NCBI GenBank assembly: GCA_001972305.1 | Contig: BDDD01000713.1 | Coordinates: 496,001-560,000, forward strand | Direction of reading: 5' to 3' | Length of the DNA stretch: 64,000 bases | From: Cephalotus follicularis | Lineage: Eukaryota; Streptophyta; Magnoliopsida; Oxalidales; Cephalotaceae | Part shown: positions 55,707-64,000 of the stretch, piece after piece | Layout: every line of letters starts with the position of its first letter | Numbering within the stretch: the stretch's first letter is position 1 | Program-made: the position numbers and the translations under genes | Notes under the pieces: generated by a model | Database searches by the model: none | What the model was told of the DNA's origin: nothing | The model's input: the letters and a program-made list of their open reading frames with translations, nothing else

Positions 55707-56204
55707 ATGGCTATCACAACTTTGAAACACGAGGTTGAGTTGTTCGATGGAAAGAAGAATTTCAGTATATGACAAAGTACTGTCAACGATATACTTTTCC
55801 AACAAGGTCTGTCGAAAGCTTTGAATGGGATGAAACTAGAAACAATGAGTATTGACGAGTGGGAAGAACTGGGGGTAAAGGCGGTTTCGATGATCTGATT
55901 GAGCACCAAAGATCAAATACCAGGTTTTACAAGAGACGTCTCTAAAAGGATTGTGGGACAAACTTCAAAAGGTCTACATGTCGACGTCTCTATCAAATCG
56001 GTTGTATTTGAAGAAGGATTTGTATGAGTTAAGGATGATAGAAGGATCAGATTTGGTCGACCATATTAATGAGTTCAATTGATTGGTGACTTAATTGGCA
56101 AGTATAGAAGTTAAACTTGAAGAGGAAGATCAAGCCCTTCTCTTGATATCATCACTGCCAGAATCGTTTTCAACGGTGAAGACGATACTCCTTGTTGGAA
56201 AGGA
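55707..56204 (+). pseudogene. gag: Copia gag, first part
   Basis: Met at 55707 opens MAITTLKHEVELFDGKKNFS. The frame then has TGA at about 55770 where the family has Trp, TGA at about 55897 and a frameshift near 55918. It continues QETSLKGLWDKLQKVYMSTS, RLYLKKDLYELRMIEGSDLV, DHINEFN, further stops near 56080-56095, and EEEDQALLLISSLPESFSTV (to 56204). This order is the UBN2-type gag of Tork/SIRE-like copia elements. All four premature stops can be reached by single transitions. Confidence 0.88.
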
Positions 56205-57039
56205 TGTGACGCCCCGATCCCGAACCCCGAGACGTCACAAGGAAACTGGGATGACCTTAACCATAATCCATGGTTAAACTGGTCATAAGAAAAAAAAACC
56301 TTCTGTCATCTTCTCCTTCATACTTTTTTTTTCTTCTTCGCACACCACGAGAGCAGAGGACTGGCGCCACGCGCCAAGGTCCTGCCTATCCTCTGTCTCT
56401 ACGACAGAGGACCAGAACTACAACAACAAGGACATAGCATGCACACATACATGATAAAGGAAAGAGTAAAAAGAGACAATCATTTTATAGTGGTTCGGCA
56501 CAGAATATGCCTACGTCCACTTCCTCAATCATCCATGAGGTTCCACTAGTATGAAGTTCATTACATACAGGGTTACATAGCTTAGCAATACAGAGAATGA
56601 AAGGGTAACCACACCGGCCATCCATGGCAGAGAAGCCGCACCAGACTTCATTCATTCGCGGGAGCTATGTCAAACCAGAAGCCACTGCTCAACAAGACCC
56701 GAGGAGAGCTCCCCAAGGAAGTAGTATAGAAAGGAGCAGGGGACTTAAACGAGAGGAGAGCCTCAACTCACCGTTTCATTAAACCCTCAACACTGTCTTC
56801 CAAACATGCACCGTATCACTTAAACCTGAGGAGAGCACCCACGTGCTCTACGCGTGATAACTTATCATTGTCTTCCCAGACACCAACACGCACCGTGTCA
56901 CTTAGACCCGAGGAGAGCACCCTCATGTTCTGCACGTGATCACTTAACACTTTGGTCTATGGCAAGGGGAAACACATCCTCCACAGACCTTCTCCTCTTG
57001 ACCCTTGATCACCACCCTTGCAATATGCCAGACAACAAC

Positions 57040-57262
57040 GCCAGACCACAAGTACTGCAAGGTGCCGGACCACAAGCCAGACCACAAGCACTGCCTGCCC
57101 AGACCACAAGCCAGACCACAAGCACTGCCTGCCCAGTCAACAAGCCTGACCACAAGCACTGCCTGCCCAGACCACAAGCCAGACTACAAACACTGCCTGC
57201 CCAGATGACAAGCCAGACTACAAGCACTGCCTGCCCAGACGACAAGCCAGACTACAATGCCA
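57040..57262. repeat. Minisatellite A, CCAGACCACAAGCACTGCCTG
   Basis: About six units of 34-35 bp built from CCAGACYACAAGCACTGCCT plus GCCCAGACCACAAG. Small internal sub-repeats (CCAGACCACAAG) are visible. Confidence 0.9.
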
Positions 57263-57299
57263 AGGGGAACCACAACGGTAGACCACAACGGATCACAAT

Positions 57300-57432
57300 C
57301 ACTGTAAGGCACCGGACGACAAGCTCCGCAAGTACCAGGCCAAAAGTACTACAAAGTACCAGGCAACAAGCTCCGCAAGTACCAGGCCACAAGCACTACA
57401 AGGTACCAGACAACGAGCACTGCCTGCCCAGG
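57300..57432. repeat. Minisatellite B, ACAAGCTCCGCAAGTACCAGG
   Basis: Around three units of about 45 bp combine ACAAGCTCCGCAAGTACCAG with CACAAGCACTACAAGGTACC. Confidence 0.85.
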
Positions 57433-57689
57433 AGCTCAGTACTTCAAGGGTACACACCCCTGCGACATAGTTCAGCAAGTTTGTCACGTCTGCCTTCATG
57501 CATCATCCACAACCGCAAGATGTAGAATGCCACAACAATTCCACTACCTGCCCGCGGAGAAACCATGCACACCTGCCCACTACAGAGTACCAGACCATCC
57601 ACGGAACAACAGCCCATCCACGGATATCAACCATCCACAGATACCAACCAACTCCCAGTACCAGACCAGGTAGCCCGAGGAGATTCACG

Positions 57690-58095
57690 CCCGAGAAGCA
57701 ACTTCAACAAAACACCCGAGAAGCCACTTCGCTCAGTCAACACTCGAAGAGACAACTACACAAGCGATACCCGGGGAGACCACCACACAAGCAAATGCCC
57801 GAGGAGACTACCACACCTAGCAAATGCTCGAGAAGATCATCGCACAAGCAATCATCACACAAGCAACCATCACACAAGAGATGCCCGGGGAGATACTACA
57901 CTCAGCAAATGCCTGGGGAGACAACCACAACAGCAAAGCCTGGGAAGGCCACCACAACAGCAAATGCCCGGGGAGACCACCACACTAGCAAATGCCCAAG
58001 GAGACAACCACACCAGCAAATGCCTGGGGATCAACACAAGGCCCGTGCACAAGGAAACCACAACGTTTAACATAGCAATGCCTGGGATCAACACA
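57690..58095. repeat. Minisatellite C, AGCAAATGCCCGGGGAGACC
   Basis: A dozen or more loosely spaced units of about 25-35 bp share CAAATGCCYGRGGAGAC and ACCACAMNAGC. They are longer and more variable than A and B. Confidence 0.85.
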
Positions 58096-59280
58096 AACGC
58101 CCAGGGACAAATGCCAAGCATTTGGATAACTACCTGAGGTCCCACCAACACTCGATTTACACTAAGGAGATGAAATCTTACCCCAGCCCAGCACCCAAGA
58201 GATCCACCAGGGCTCACCCGACAAAATGTCTTCAGGGACCGAGCTGGTCCGAGGTCGGGAGGACGGCCAAAACTAAGGAAAACTCCTTACTCTCACACTT
58301 CCATAGCTGGAACCACCTCAGCAAGCACAAATAACAACTCCGTTGAAGGTCCATCAACATGGTCATGGGCTACAGGATTGTAAACATCCTTCATACACGC
58401 ATATAGATACCCATTTCCAGAGCACCGCATGAACATCGACAGAAGGGCTACGCGAGCACTCCTTCCCCGGCAATCACACGTTGGAGCACTTTACTACATG
58501 AACATCGATCGAGGGGCTACGCAAGCCCACCCCCGTCGGCAATCACCGCTCAGTCACCACCAAGGAGACACTTCAACTGGTAAATGCTCAAGAAGATGCT
58601 TGACATGCACTGCTCACCAAGGGACGCCCGACGTGAACTACTCTGCAAGGAAAGCTTAACATACACTACTCAGCAGGGGATGTACATCAAACTGACTCCT
58701 CTGCCAGGACGCACATCGCACTACTCCCTGACAAGAACACGCATCTTCCATGGCCATAACAGTCGTATTCATCACATAAGATCTGAGGAACCTCGTCTAC
58801 CCAGAATCTAAATGCTAGACACAAACTCACAAACATCTCAACACAAAATGGTTAAGTTAATATAATCATAAACGAAACCACAGTAAAAAGTCACATACCT
58901 GGGTCTCTCAAGACCAACTCCTGCAACGCTTAACAGTTCCTTGGAACTCCGAATCCACCATACCACTGGATTCTTCACATTCCTAGAACTCGAACAGCCC
59001 ATCTAGAGCTTCAGATCTACCTGCGGATCCATATTTTGCCATCTCAGATGTCAAACACACCAGGGATACCAACTCATTGCTCAGTGTACTCAGGAACTCC
59101 GAACCCACCATACCACACTCGGTAAGGACATCAAAGACCAGTGAGAATCACCTTTCAATCACGTTTGACTACAGAAGAAATGGAGAAGAAGAGAAACAAG
59201 ACTTGTAGAGGAAATGCTCAGTCACACCAGAAGTAAGGATCCAACGAAAGAGGAAGCTTGAACCTCATAGGGAGTGCTCA

Positions 59281-59297
59281 TAACTCACCTATATAGA
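59281..59297 (-). promoter_or_regulatory. TATA box in the 3.5 kb solo LTR
   Basis: On the minus strand AACTCTATATAGGTGAG lies about 390 bp inside the LTR start, suggesting U3 of about 390 bp and a very long transcribed part. Confidence 0.5.
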
Positions 59298-59685
59298 GTT
59301 CACACCTCGCCTTCCCTTTCTTCCTTCTTCTTCCTACCTTCCTCTCACTAACTTCTCACTTTTCAATAACTTCTTCATGTTTTTCCCCTCCTTCTCTTTC
59401 TTACTTACTTCTTCCTTCTGCCCAAGGCGCCAGATAATATCACTTCACACACTTTCCCTGATACACGTCTTTTCACCTTGGAAACCGTTAGCTTCTCTTG
59501 TAAGCTTCACATATGGGCTTAGTCAAAATAAATGACTATTCCCAACAACGCCACTTTTGGGCCTTAAAATTGCACAAGAGAGGATGCCCAAAAGCTCAAG
59601 GAAATAAATAGAACCCAAAACATGCCTTAACCAGCATATGACAAAGAGAATCTTCTACAAAACCCTACCTGGGTATTACAAAGGA

Positions 59686-60655
59686 GATATTAACAGTTGA
59701 TGAAGTAATGTCGGCACTCTTAGATATTGACAAGATGGAGGCTAATAGTTCTACAAGTCAAGGAGAGAGCGTGGTAGCAACTTCAAAACGATGTGACAAA
59801 AGTAATTCTCAAAAGAATAACTTTGATTGAGGAAAATCGAGATCAAAGTCATGACCAGGAAACAAAGATAAGTCTCACATTGAATGTTTCCATTATCATG
59901 AGAATGGTTATTATAGATCCGATTGTTAAGTTTTCAAGAAATATCTAGATGAGAAGAAGAAAGGGAAGAAGATTTCTAATTCTGCTAATATCATTTATGA
60001 CAACAGTGATGGAGAATTGTACTCACTTTTGATAGTTGGAGCACAAGGTAATTATGTTTCCATAAAGGCTGATAGTTTTATCACAGATTGGATCCTTGAT
60101 TCCGAATGTTCATTCCATATGTTGCACAAAAAGGGTTGGTTTGGATCTTTTAGTCCTTGCAATGGTGATATTGTGTTGATAGGTAACAATGTAGCTTAAA
60201 AAGTTACAGGTATAGGTACCATCAAGATCAAAATGTTTGATTGTATTGCTAGGACATTGGAGGATGTTACATATGTTCCTGATTTAAAGAAAAAACTATA
60301 ATATCTGTGGGCACATTAGATGCATCTGATTGTAGTATTTCAATCAAAATGGGTCATGAGGATCTATAGAGGATCAATGGTGATTATGAAGGGTCATAAA
60401 ACTAGAAATCTTTACCAGTTGATAAGAGATAGAATTGTAGGTGGAGCAGCAGTATCTAGAGACAAAGACTCTAGCAGTGACAACAATGATTTGTGGCATA
60501 TGCGACTTGGTCATTTGAGTGGGGGTGGCATGGCAAAACTTCATAAGAGAAAATTGTTGAAATGTGTAAAATCGTGCAAGCTAAATGTTGTAAGTTTTGT
60601 GTATTGGGGAAGCAGAGGCGTGTTTGATGCAGCAACGGTGAAAAAAAATACTGTT
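59686..60655 (+). pseudogene. Copia gag C-terminus, protease and integrase N-terminus
   Basis: The gag frame resumes with VDEVMSALLDIDKMEA. After stops near 59830-59850 it has a knuckle with imperfect spacing, CFHYHENGYYRSDC, and then a protease motif WILDSECSFHM (about 60090) in which the Gly of D-S/T-G is Glu. Stops occur at about 60197 and 60298. The integrase zinc-binding region LWHMRLGHLSGGGMAKLHKR (about 60493) and CKSCKL-like residues follow. After a frameshift near 60595 the frame ends against the gypsy LTR. RT and RNase H are absent. Confidence 0.85.
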
Positions 60656-60929
60656 CATGCGTATTATAGCAGTCAGATTTTTAAGGGTTTTTATGTCTTT
60701 TAATTGTTTTTATGTTTAGGACTGTTATTAGGATTTCTATTTTGAAAAGGATTTATTTCCTCTATATATAAGATGCTATTATAGTTGTTTTATTATTAGT
60801 ATCTTAATATTTTTTAGAATTAATAAAAGAAAGAATTTTCTTTTTCTTTCCTAGATTAGATTATCAGAAGACAACACAATTGGTGTTGTGTTTATCCCTC
60901 TCTTTTGATCTCTTAATATTTTCGTTGCA
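60652..60929 (+). repeat. Probable gypsy LTR
   Basis: The segment TGTTCATGCGTATTATAGC to TTTTCGTTGCA (278 bp) has a TATA-like TCTATATATAAG at about 60761-60772. It ends seven bases before a primer site. Boundaries are inferred; no second copy is in the window. Confidence 0.55.
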
Positions 60930-60935
60930 TTAATT

Positions 60936-60947
60936 TGGTATCAGAGA
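60936..60947 (+). other. Primer binding site (initiator-Met tRNA)
   Basis: TGGTATCAGAGA, one mismatch to the usual site, lies between the LTR and gag. Confidence 0.82.
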
Positions 60948-60969
60948 CAAAGATCCTTCTTAATTTGCT

Positions 60970-62190
60970 ATGGCATCAAGAAGGCAGAGGATTCTTAGGC
61001 TAAACCAAACCCATGCGATATTAGAGATACAATAGAGTATGGCAGAATTGATGCAAGAAGTACGAGCCTTGAGTTGAGGTCGTCGAAAGCTCGACATAAA
61101 TTGCTGGAAGGTGACCGTGATCACTTGAACCTACTGAAATGAGTCTTTGAGGAAGACGAAAACAAATTTGAAGAAGAAGTTAATCCGTTCAACAATCTCG
61201 TGAATCGTGATCAGCCCGAGCGCGGTAGATTAGAAGAATGGTTGGTAAGAACACTTGATTTTAATTCTGGAATTCGAATTGAAGTCCCTGATTTCCATGA
61301 CAAGATACATGTTGATAATTTTTTAGATTGGGAATCAAGCTTAGAGAGTTATTTGAATGGAAACCTATACCAGATGATAAATAAAAAAGTATTTTTTTTT
61401 GAAGTAAAAATTGAAAGGAACATCACTTAGTGGTGGAACAGATTAGAGGAGCAAAAGGTTAGGCAAGGTAAACAAAGGATTTGTACTTGGGAAGCAATGA
61501 AAACAAAGCTAAGAAAGCAATGTCTTCCATCTGATTATATGATGAACTTGTACGAGCGATTTCATGGACTACGACAAAAAGAATTAAGTGTGGAAGAGTA
61601 CACCAGTGAGTTTTATAATTTGTTCATAAAGGTTGGAATTAATGAGATGATTGAGAGAGTTACTACACGGTATTTATCCGGTTTGAGGCTTACTGTTCGT
61701 GATGAGATTGGTATCCATCGTCTTTCCAATCTTGAGGATGCAAATCAATATTCCCTTAAAGCCGAAGAACGGGTAGCTTGCTACGGTCCTAGGCATTTAT
61801 CATCGCCTATAACATCTGGTTCCAAATCTGTAAGTGATTTCCAAAGGACAAGGAGTGGTCAAACGACTACAAAAACAAATTTTGAAGATGGTGGTCCAAG
61901 CGAGTCGGCTTCTAAGGTTGTTGGGGGACCTAAAAGGGGTAGAGAATTTAATCTTTTTGGTGCAGCAAACAGAGTTGGCAACAGCTCTGCGTAATCTACT
62001 ACTCGTTGTTTTACTTGTCACGAGCTTGGGCATACTTCCTACACATGTCCATAACATAAACTCAATTTAGTAGAAATTGATAATGATGAAGAAGTGGTGG
62101 AACCTATTTATGATGAATATAATGATGATGAAGCGCAAGAAATTGACTTTTTTGGCTTTTGCCACCCCGTTAAATGTGTTAAAGATTGAT
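60970..62190 (+). pseudogene. gag: Ty3/gypsy gag with zinc knuckle
   Basis: Met at 60970 (MASRRQRILRLNQ) opens a frame with stops at about 61033, 61075 and 61138. The capsid domain follows: FHDKIHVDNFLDWESSLESY, WWNRLEEQKVRQGKQRI (after a stop at 61428), TWEAMKTKLRKQCLPSDYMM, LYERFHGLRQKELSVEEYTS and RYLSGLRLTVRDEIGIHRLS. After a stop at about 61992 comes CFTCHELGHTSYTCP, a CCHC knuckle. The frame ends at about 62190, overlapping the start of the copia LTR at 62177, which probably interrupts the element. Confidence 0.85.
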
Positions 62191-62313
62191 ATTTTGATGA
62201 TTAACAAATATGAAATACTTGTATGCATATTTTGATATCTTACAAACTCATCTACATACTTGATTTTATGTCCAAAGTGTCGCAAAGCTTAAAATTATAG
62301 ATACAGACAAAAA

Positions 62314-62500
62314 CAACCGACTGCCCAATATGAATAGCCGACTATTTGGGTTGAGTAGCCGACTGCTGAGGATAAGTAGCCAACTGGAATTACAAAGAAT
62401 CCCAGCAACTGGAATTACACTCCATCCAGCCGATTGTAACAGGGGTTCAGCCGACTGCCAAGTCAAAACAGCCGACTATCCAGATCCACCAGTCGACTGT
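62314..62500 (+). repeat. 21 bp lattice of CAGCCGACTG palindromes in a copia LTR
   Basis: The second base of each unit falls at 62315, 62336, 62357, 62378 (21, 21, 21), 62404, 62428, 62449, 62470 and 62491 (21, 21, 21 at the end). The motif is the same as in the gypsy LTRs at 6439, 15034 and 31976, although the LTRs are otherwise unrelated. Confidence 0.9.
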
Positions 62501-62554
62501 CAGCAAATGTCAAGATTAGACCAGTAGCTTTTTGGAAGTCCTCTCTACCTCCAC

Positions 62555-62700
62555 TAGCCGACTGGAACAGAGCACCAGCTGACTGTTTTGGAAAAATAGC
62601 CGACTGTCAAGATGAACCAGCCGACTGCCTTCTCCAACGGCTATAATTACAAATATGCACCAACAGCTCCAGCTGACTGCCAAGAAAATCCAACCGACTG
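62555..62700 (+). repeat. Second palindrome array in the copia LTR
   Basis: Units at 62556, 62577, 62598 and 62619 are exactly 21 bp apart, followed by AACGGCTATAATTAC and two more units near 62672 and 62692. The TATA-like box lies 50 bp downstream. Confidence 0.88.
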
Positions 62701-62741
62701 GATTGGGTATGATGTTTAAAAATAGATCCGTTAGAGCATGT

Positions 62742-62750
62742 CTATTTAAG
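62742..62750 (+). promoter_or_regulatory. TATA-like box of the terminal copia LTR
   Basis: CTATTTAAG follows the palindrome arrays, so here the arrays lie in U3, upstream of the presumed transcription start. Confidence 0.5.
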
Positions 62751-63336
62751 AAAAAGTGAGGTATCATTCCAAAGAAGTGATAGCAAGACAATACTCAATT
62801 CTTCCAAGCAACTCAAGAGCAATCCTACACCTTTCAAATCAATGTTGTAGCTTGTTTCAAGTACTGTAAAGTCTATTTTAGAGAGCTATCACTTCTAAGC
62901 TTTACTAAGCAATATCCAACCTCTGAGAGGTTATTGTAAACAACACAAAAACACTCTTATAATCTTTCATTGTAAAATGGGAGTGAACCCTTAGTGAGAT
63001 AATCAAGGGGAGTGAACCCTTAGTAGGATTATCGTGGGGAGTGAACCCGATGGGGAGCGAACCCAACCCTTGTAAGGTGTTTTCTTTGATTTGCACCCGT
63101 AACCCAAAATCAAATGGTGCTAGTGGTTTCTAGTGGAATCTCAATGAGCTACCTTGGGAAAAGTGGACGTATGCAAGAGTTAGCCGAACCACTATAAATT
63201 ATGTTTGCACTCTCTAACTCTTTCTCTTTTTATTACTTGTAATTGTTTTATGGTTCTTGTGTGATTGTTTATGTTCATAGTTTAATTTATTTTTTCGTAA
63301 ATATCTCTATAAAGGTTGCCATATAGGACTTTCAGT

Positions 63337-63348
63337 TGGTATCAAAGA
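63337..63348 (+). other. Primer binding site (initiator-Met tRNA)
   Basis: TGGTATCAAAGA, two mismatches to the usual sequence, two bases after the LTR. Confidence 0.82.
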
Positions 63349-63389
63349 GGTTATCTCATAATTCTTAATTCTTAGAGATATAAAGATCA

Positions 63390-64000
63390 ATGGCAACTTC
63401 TATAAATCTAAACGTAGGATTAGAAGGTTCTTCCATTTCTAGACCTCCATTCTTTAACGGAAATAACTATAGTTTTTGGAAAACTAGGATGACCATTTTT
63501 CTACAATCCTTAGATTATCAATTGTGGCATATTATTGTTAAAGGTCCTAGGATTCCAACGAGAACTGTAGAAGGTGTAGTTTCTTTAAACCCCGAAAATG
63601 AATTTAATGATAATGATTTTAGAATGCTTCAACTAAATTCAAAAGCTAAACATGTTTTATTTTGTGCCGTTGATCCAAATGAGTTAATTGTATATCCTCT
63701 TGTGATTTGGCTAAACAAATGTGGGACTTATTAGAAGTTACATATGAAGGCACAAACCAAGTAAAAGAATCTAAGATTAGCATGCTTGTACATGAATATG
63801 AATTGTTTATGATGCATGATGATGAATGTATTAGTGATATGTTTACACTCTTCACTACAATTGTTAACTCTCTTAAAAATCTTGGTAAAAATTACTCTAA
63901 CCAAGAACTTGTTAGAAAGATTTTAAGGTGCTTACCAAGAAGTTGGACTCTAAAGGTAACGACGATTGAGGAAGCTAAGGACCTCTCAACACTTCCACTT
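63390..64000 (+). pseudogene. gag: Copia gag, cut by the window end
   Basis: Met at 63390 begins MATSINLNVGLEGSSISRPP, then FFNGNNYSFWKTRMTIFLQS, LDYQLWHII and LQLNSKAKHVLFCAVDPNEL, typical of the DUF4219/UBN2 gag of copia elements. A frameshift of one base near 63690 is needed to continue with LAKQMWDLLEVTYEGTNQVK, SKISMLVHEYELFMMHDDEC, VRKILRCLPRSW. The gene continues past 64000. Confidence 0.88.

Larger units (their letters stand above)
56205..59680 (-). mobile_element. 3.5 kb solo LTR with minisatellites, nested in copia gag
   Basis: It is flanked by aagga (56200-56204 and 59681-59685). On the minus strand it begins TGTAATACCCAGGTAGGG and ends GATCGGGGCGTCACA. A TATA box (CTATATAGG, minus) is at about 59288-59297. 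A conserved LTR phrase, GTGGACGTAGGC...GCCGAACCACTATAAAA, lies at about 56486-56522 on the minus strand. There is no retroviral coding region, so it is a solo LTR or a non-autonomous repeat. Three different tandem repeats fill 57040-58095. The plus-strand frames of up to 223 codons are made of these repeats. Confidence 0.82.
55200..60655 (+). mobile_element. Copia element split by a 3.5 kb solo LTR, 3' truncated
   Basis: A primer site at 55658 and gag, protease and the start of integrase define a plus-strand copia element. The LTR end is at 55655 (CCTATAACA) but its start was not located (set near 55200 as a guess). The gag frame is cut at 56204 and resumes at 59686 after removal of the insert and one aagga. 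The element stops within the integrase zinc-binding domain at about 60655, where a gypsy LTR begins. No second LTR is seen. Confidence 0.8.
62177..63334 (+). repeat. Copia LTR (5' LTR of the terminal element)
   Basis: It begins TGTTAAAGATTG, has TTTTGATGATTAACAAAT at about 62192, and ends GGACTTTCA at 63334, two bases before the primer site. It holds CAGYCGACTG arrays (62314-62500 and 62555-62700), a TATA-like CTATTTAAG at 62742-62750 and the phrase GTGGACGTATGC...GCCGAACCACTATAAAT (63163-63199), which is common in plant copia LTRs. A repeated GGGGAGTGAACCC phrase lies at 62980-63066. Confidence 0.85.

Noticed and set aside
56854..58137. Plus-strand ORFs of 190-223 codons rich in His, Pro and Thr
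   Set aside because: They are translations of minisatellites A, B and C in the 3.5 kb solo LTR; several frames are open together.

Overview
This 64 kb window looks like repeat-rich intergenic DNA from a flowering plant nuclear genome. The evidence is layered Ty3/gypsy and Ty1/copia LTR retrotransposons primed by initiator-Met tRNA, a Tat-lineage gypsy element with a second RNase H and an antisense gene, an L1-type LINE with a DUF4283-type ORF1, a BED-finger hAT transposase and a CACTA transposase fragment. The species cannot be read from the sequence. I found no intact host protein gene, rRNA, tRNA or CRISPR array. Every recognisable coding region belongs to a mobile element, and all are broken or run off the window.

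Layout. 1-1360: partial LTR (minus) that cuts a CACTA transposase fragment (1362-1829). 1866-6433: AT-rich non-coding DNA with a 750 bp AT repeat tract and two weak promoter/5' UTR candidates. 6439-19971: a gag-only gypsy element (5 bp target duplication gcctc/gtctc) carrying a copia solo LTR (12114-14272) and, in its 3' LTR, a gypsy solo LTR (16903-19122). 19972-26260: a promoter-like scrap, a copia LTR fragment, a truncated minus-strand gypsy element and a truncated hAT element. 26261-28105: unassigned DNA. 28112-54650: a minus-strand LINE split by a Tat gypsy element (28813-49579, TSD agaat), which holds a gypsy solo LTR (31976-34553, TSD ctatt) and a copia element (37296-44506, TSD cccct). 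The LINE also holds a gag-only copia deletion derivative (50235-51787). 55200-60655: a copia element interrupted by a 3.5 kb solo LTR (56205-59680, TSD aagga). 60652-62176: a gypsy LTR plus gag. 62177-64000: the LTR and gag of another copia element running off the end.

The most unusual signal is not a gene. At least six otherwise different elements carry arrays of short palindromes centred on TCGA (or decayed TTGA, TCAA, TTAA), placed at fixed two-helical-turn spacing. CAGYCGACTG recurs every 21 bp in gypsy LTRs (7.2, 15.8, 33.2 and 34.2 kb) and also in a copia LTR (62.3 kb). GACGTCGATGTC recurs every 19 bp in another gypsy LTR (18.1 kb) and in 19 bp pairs in a copia leader (42.6 kb). A GTCAACG array at 20.9-21.4 kb has the spacing series 19-22-22-41-19-21-22-41, and an inverted copy at 25.7-26.1 kb repeats it almost exactly although the spacers have diverged. 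That copy lies just upstream of the TATA box of the hAT gene.

Elements and genes cooperate only in the usual retrotransposon sense: LTR promoters, primer sites, gag, and pol where it survives. Decay is mostly by nonsense changes of the C-to-T or G-to-A kind, by LTR-LTR recombination leaving solo LTRs, and by internal deletions.
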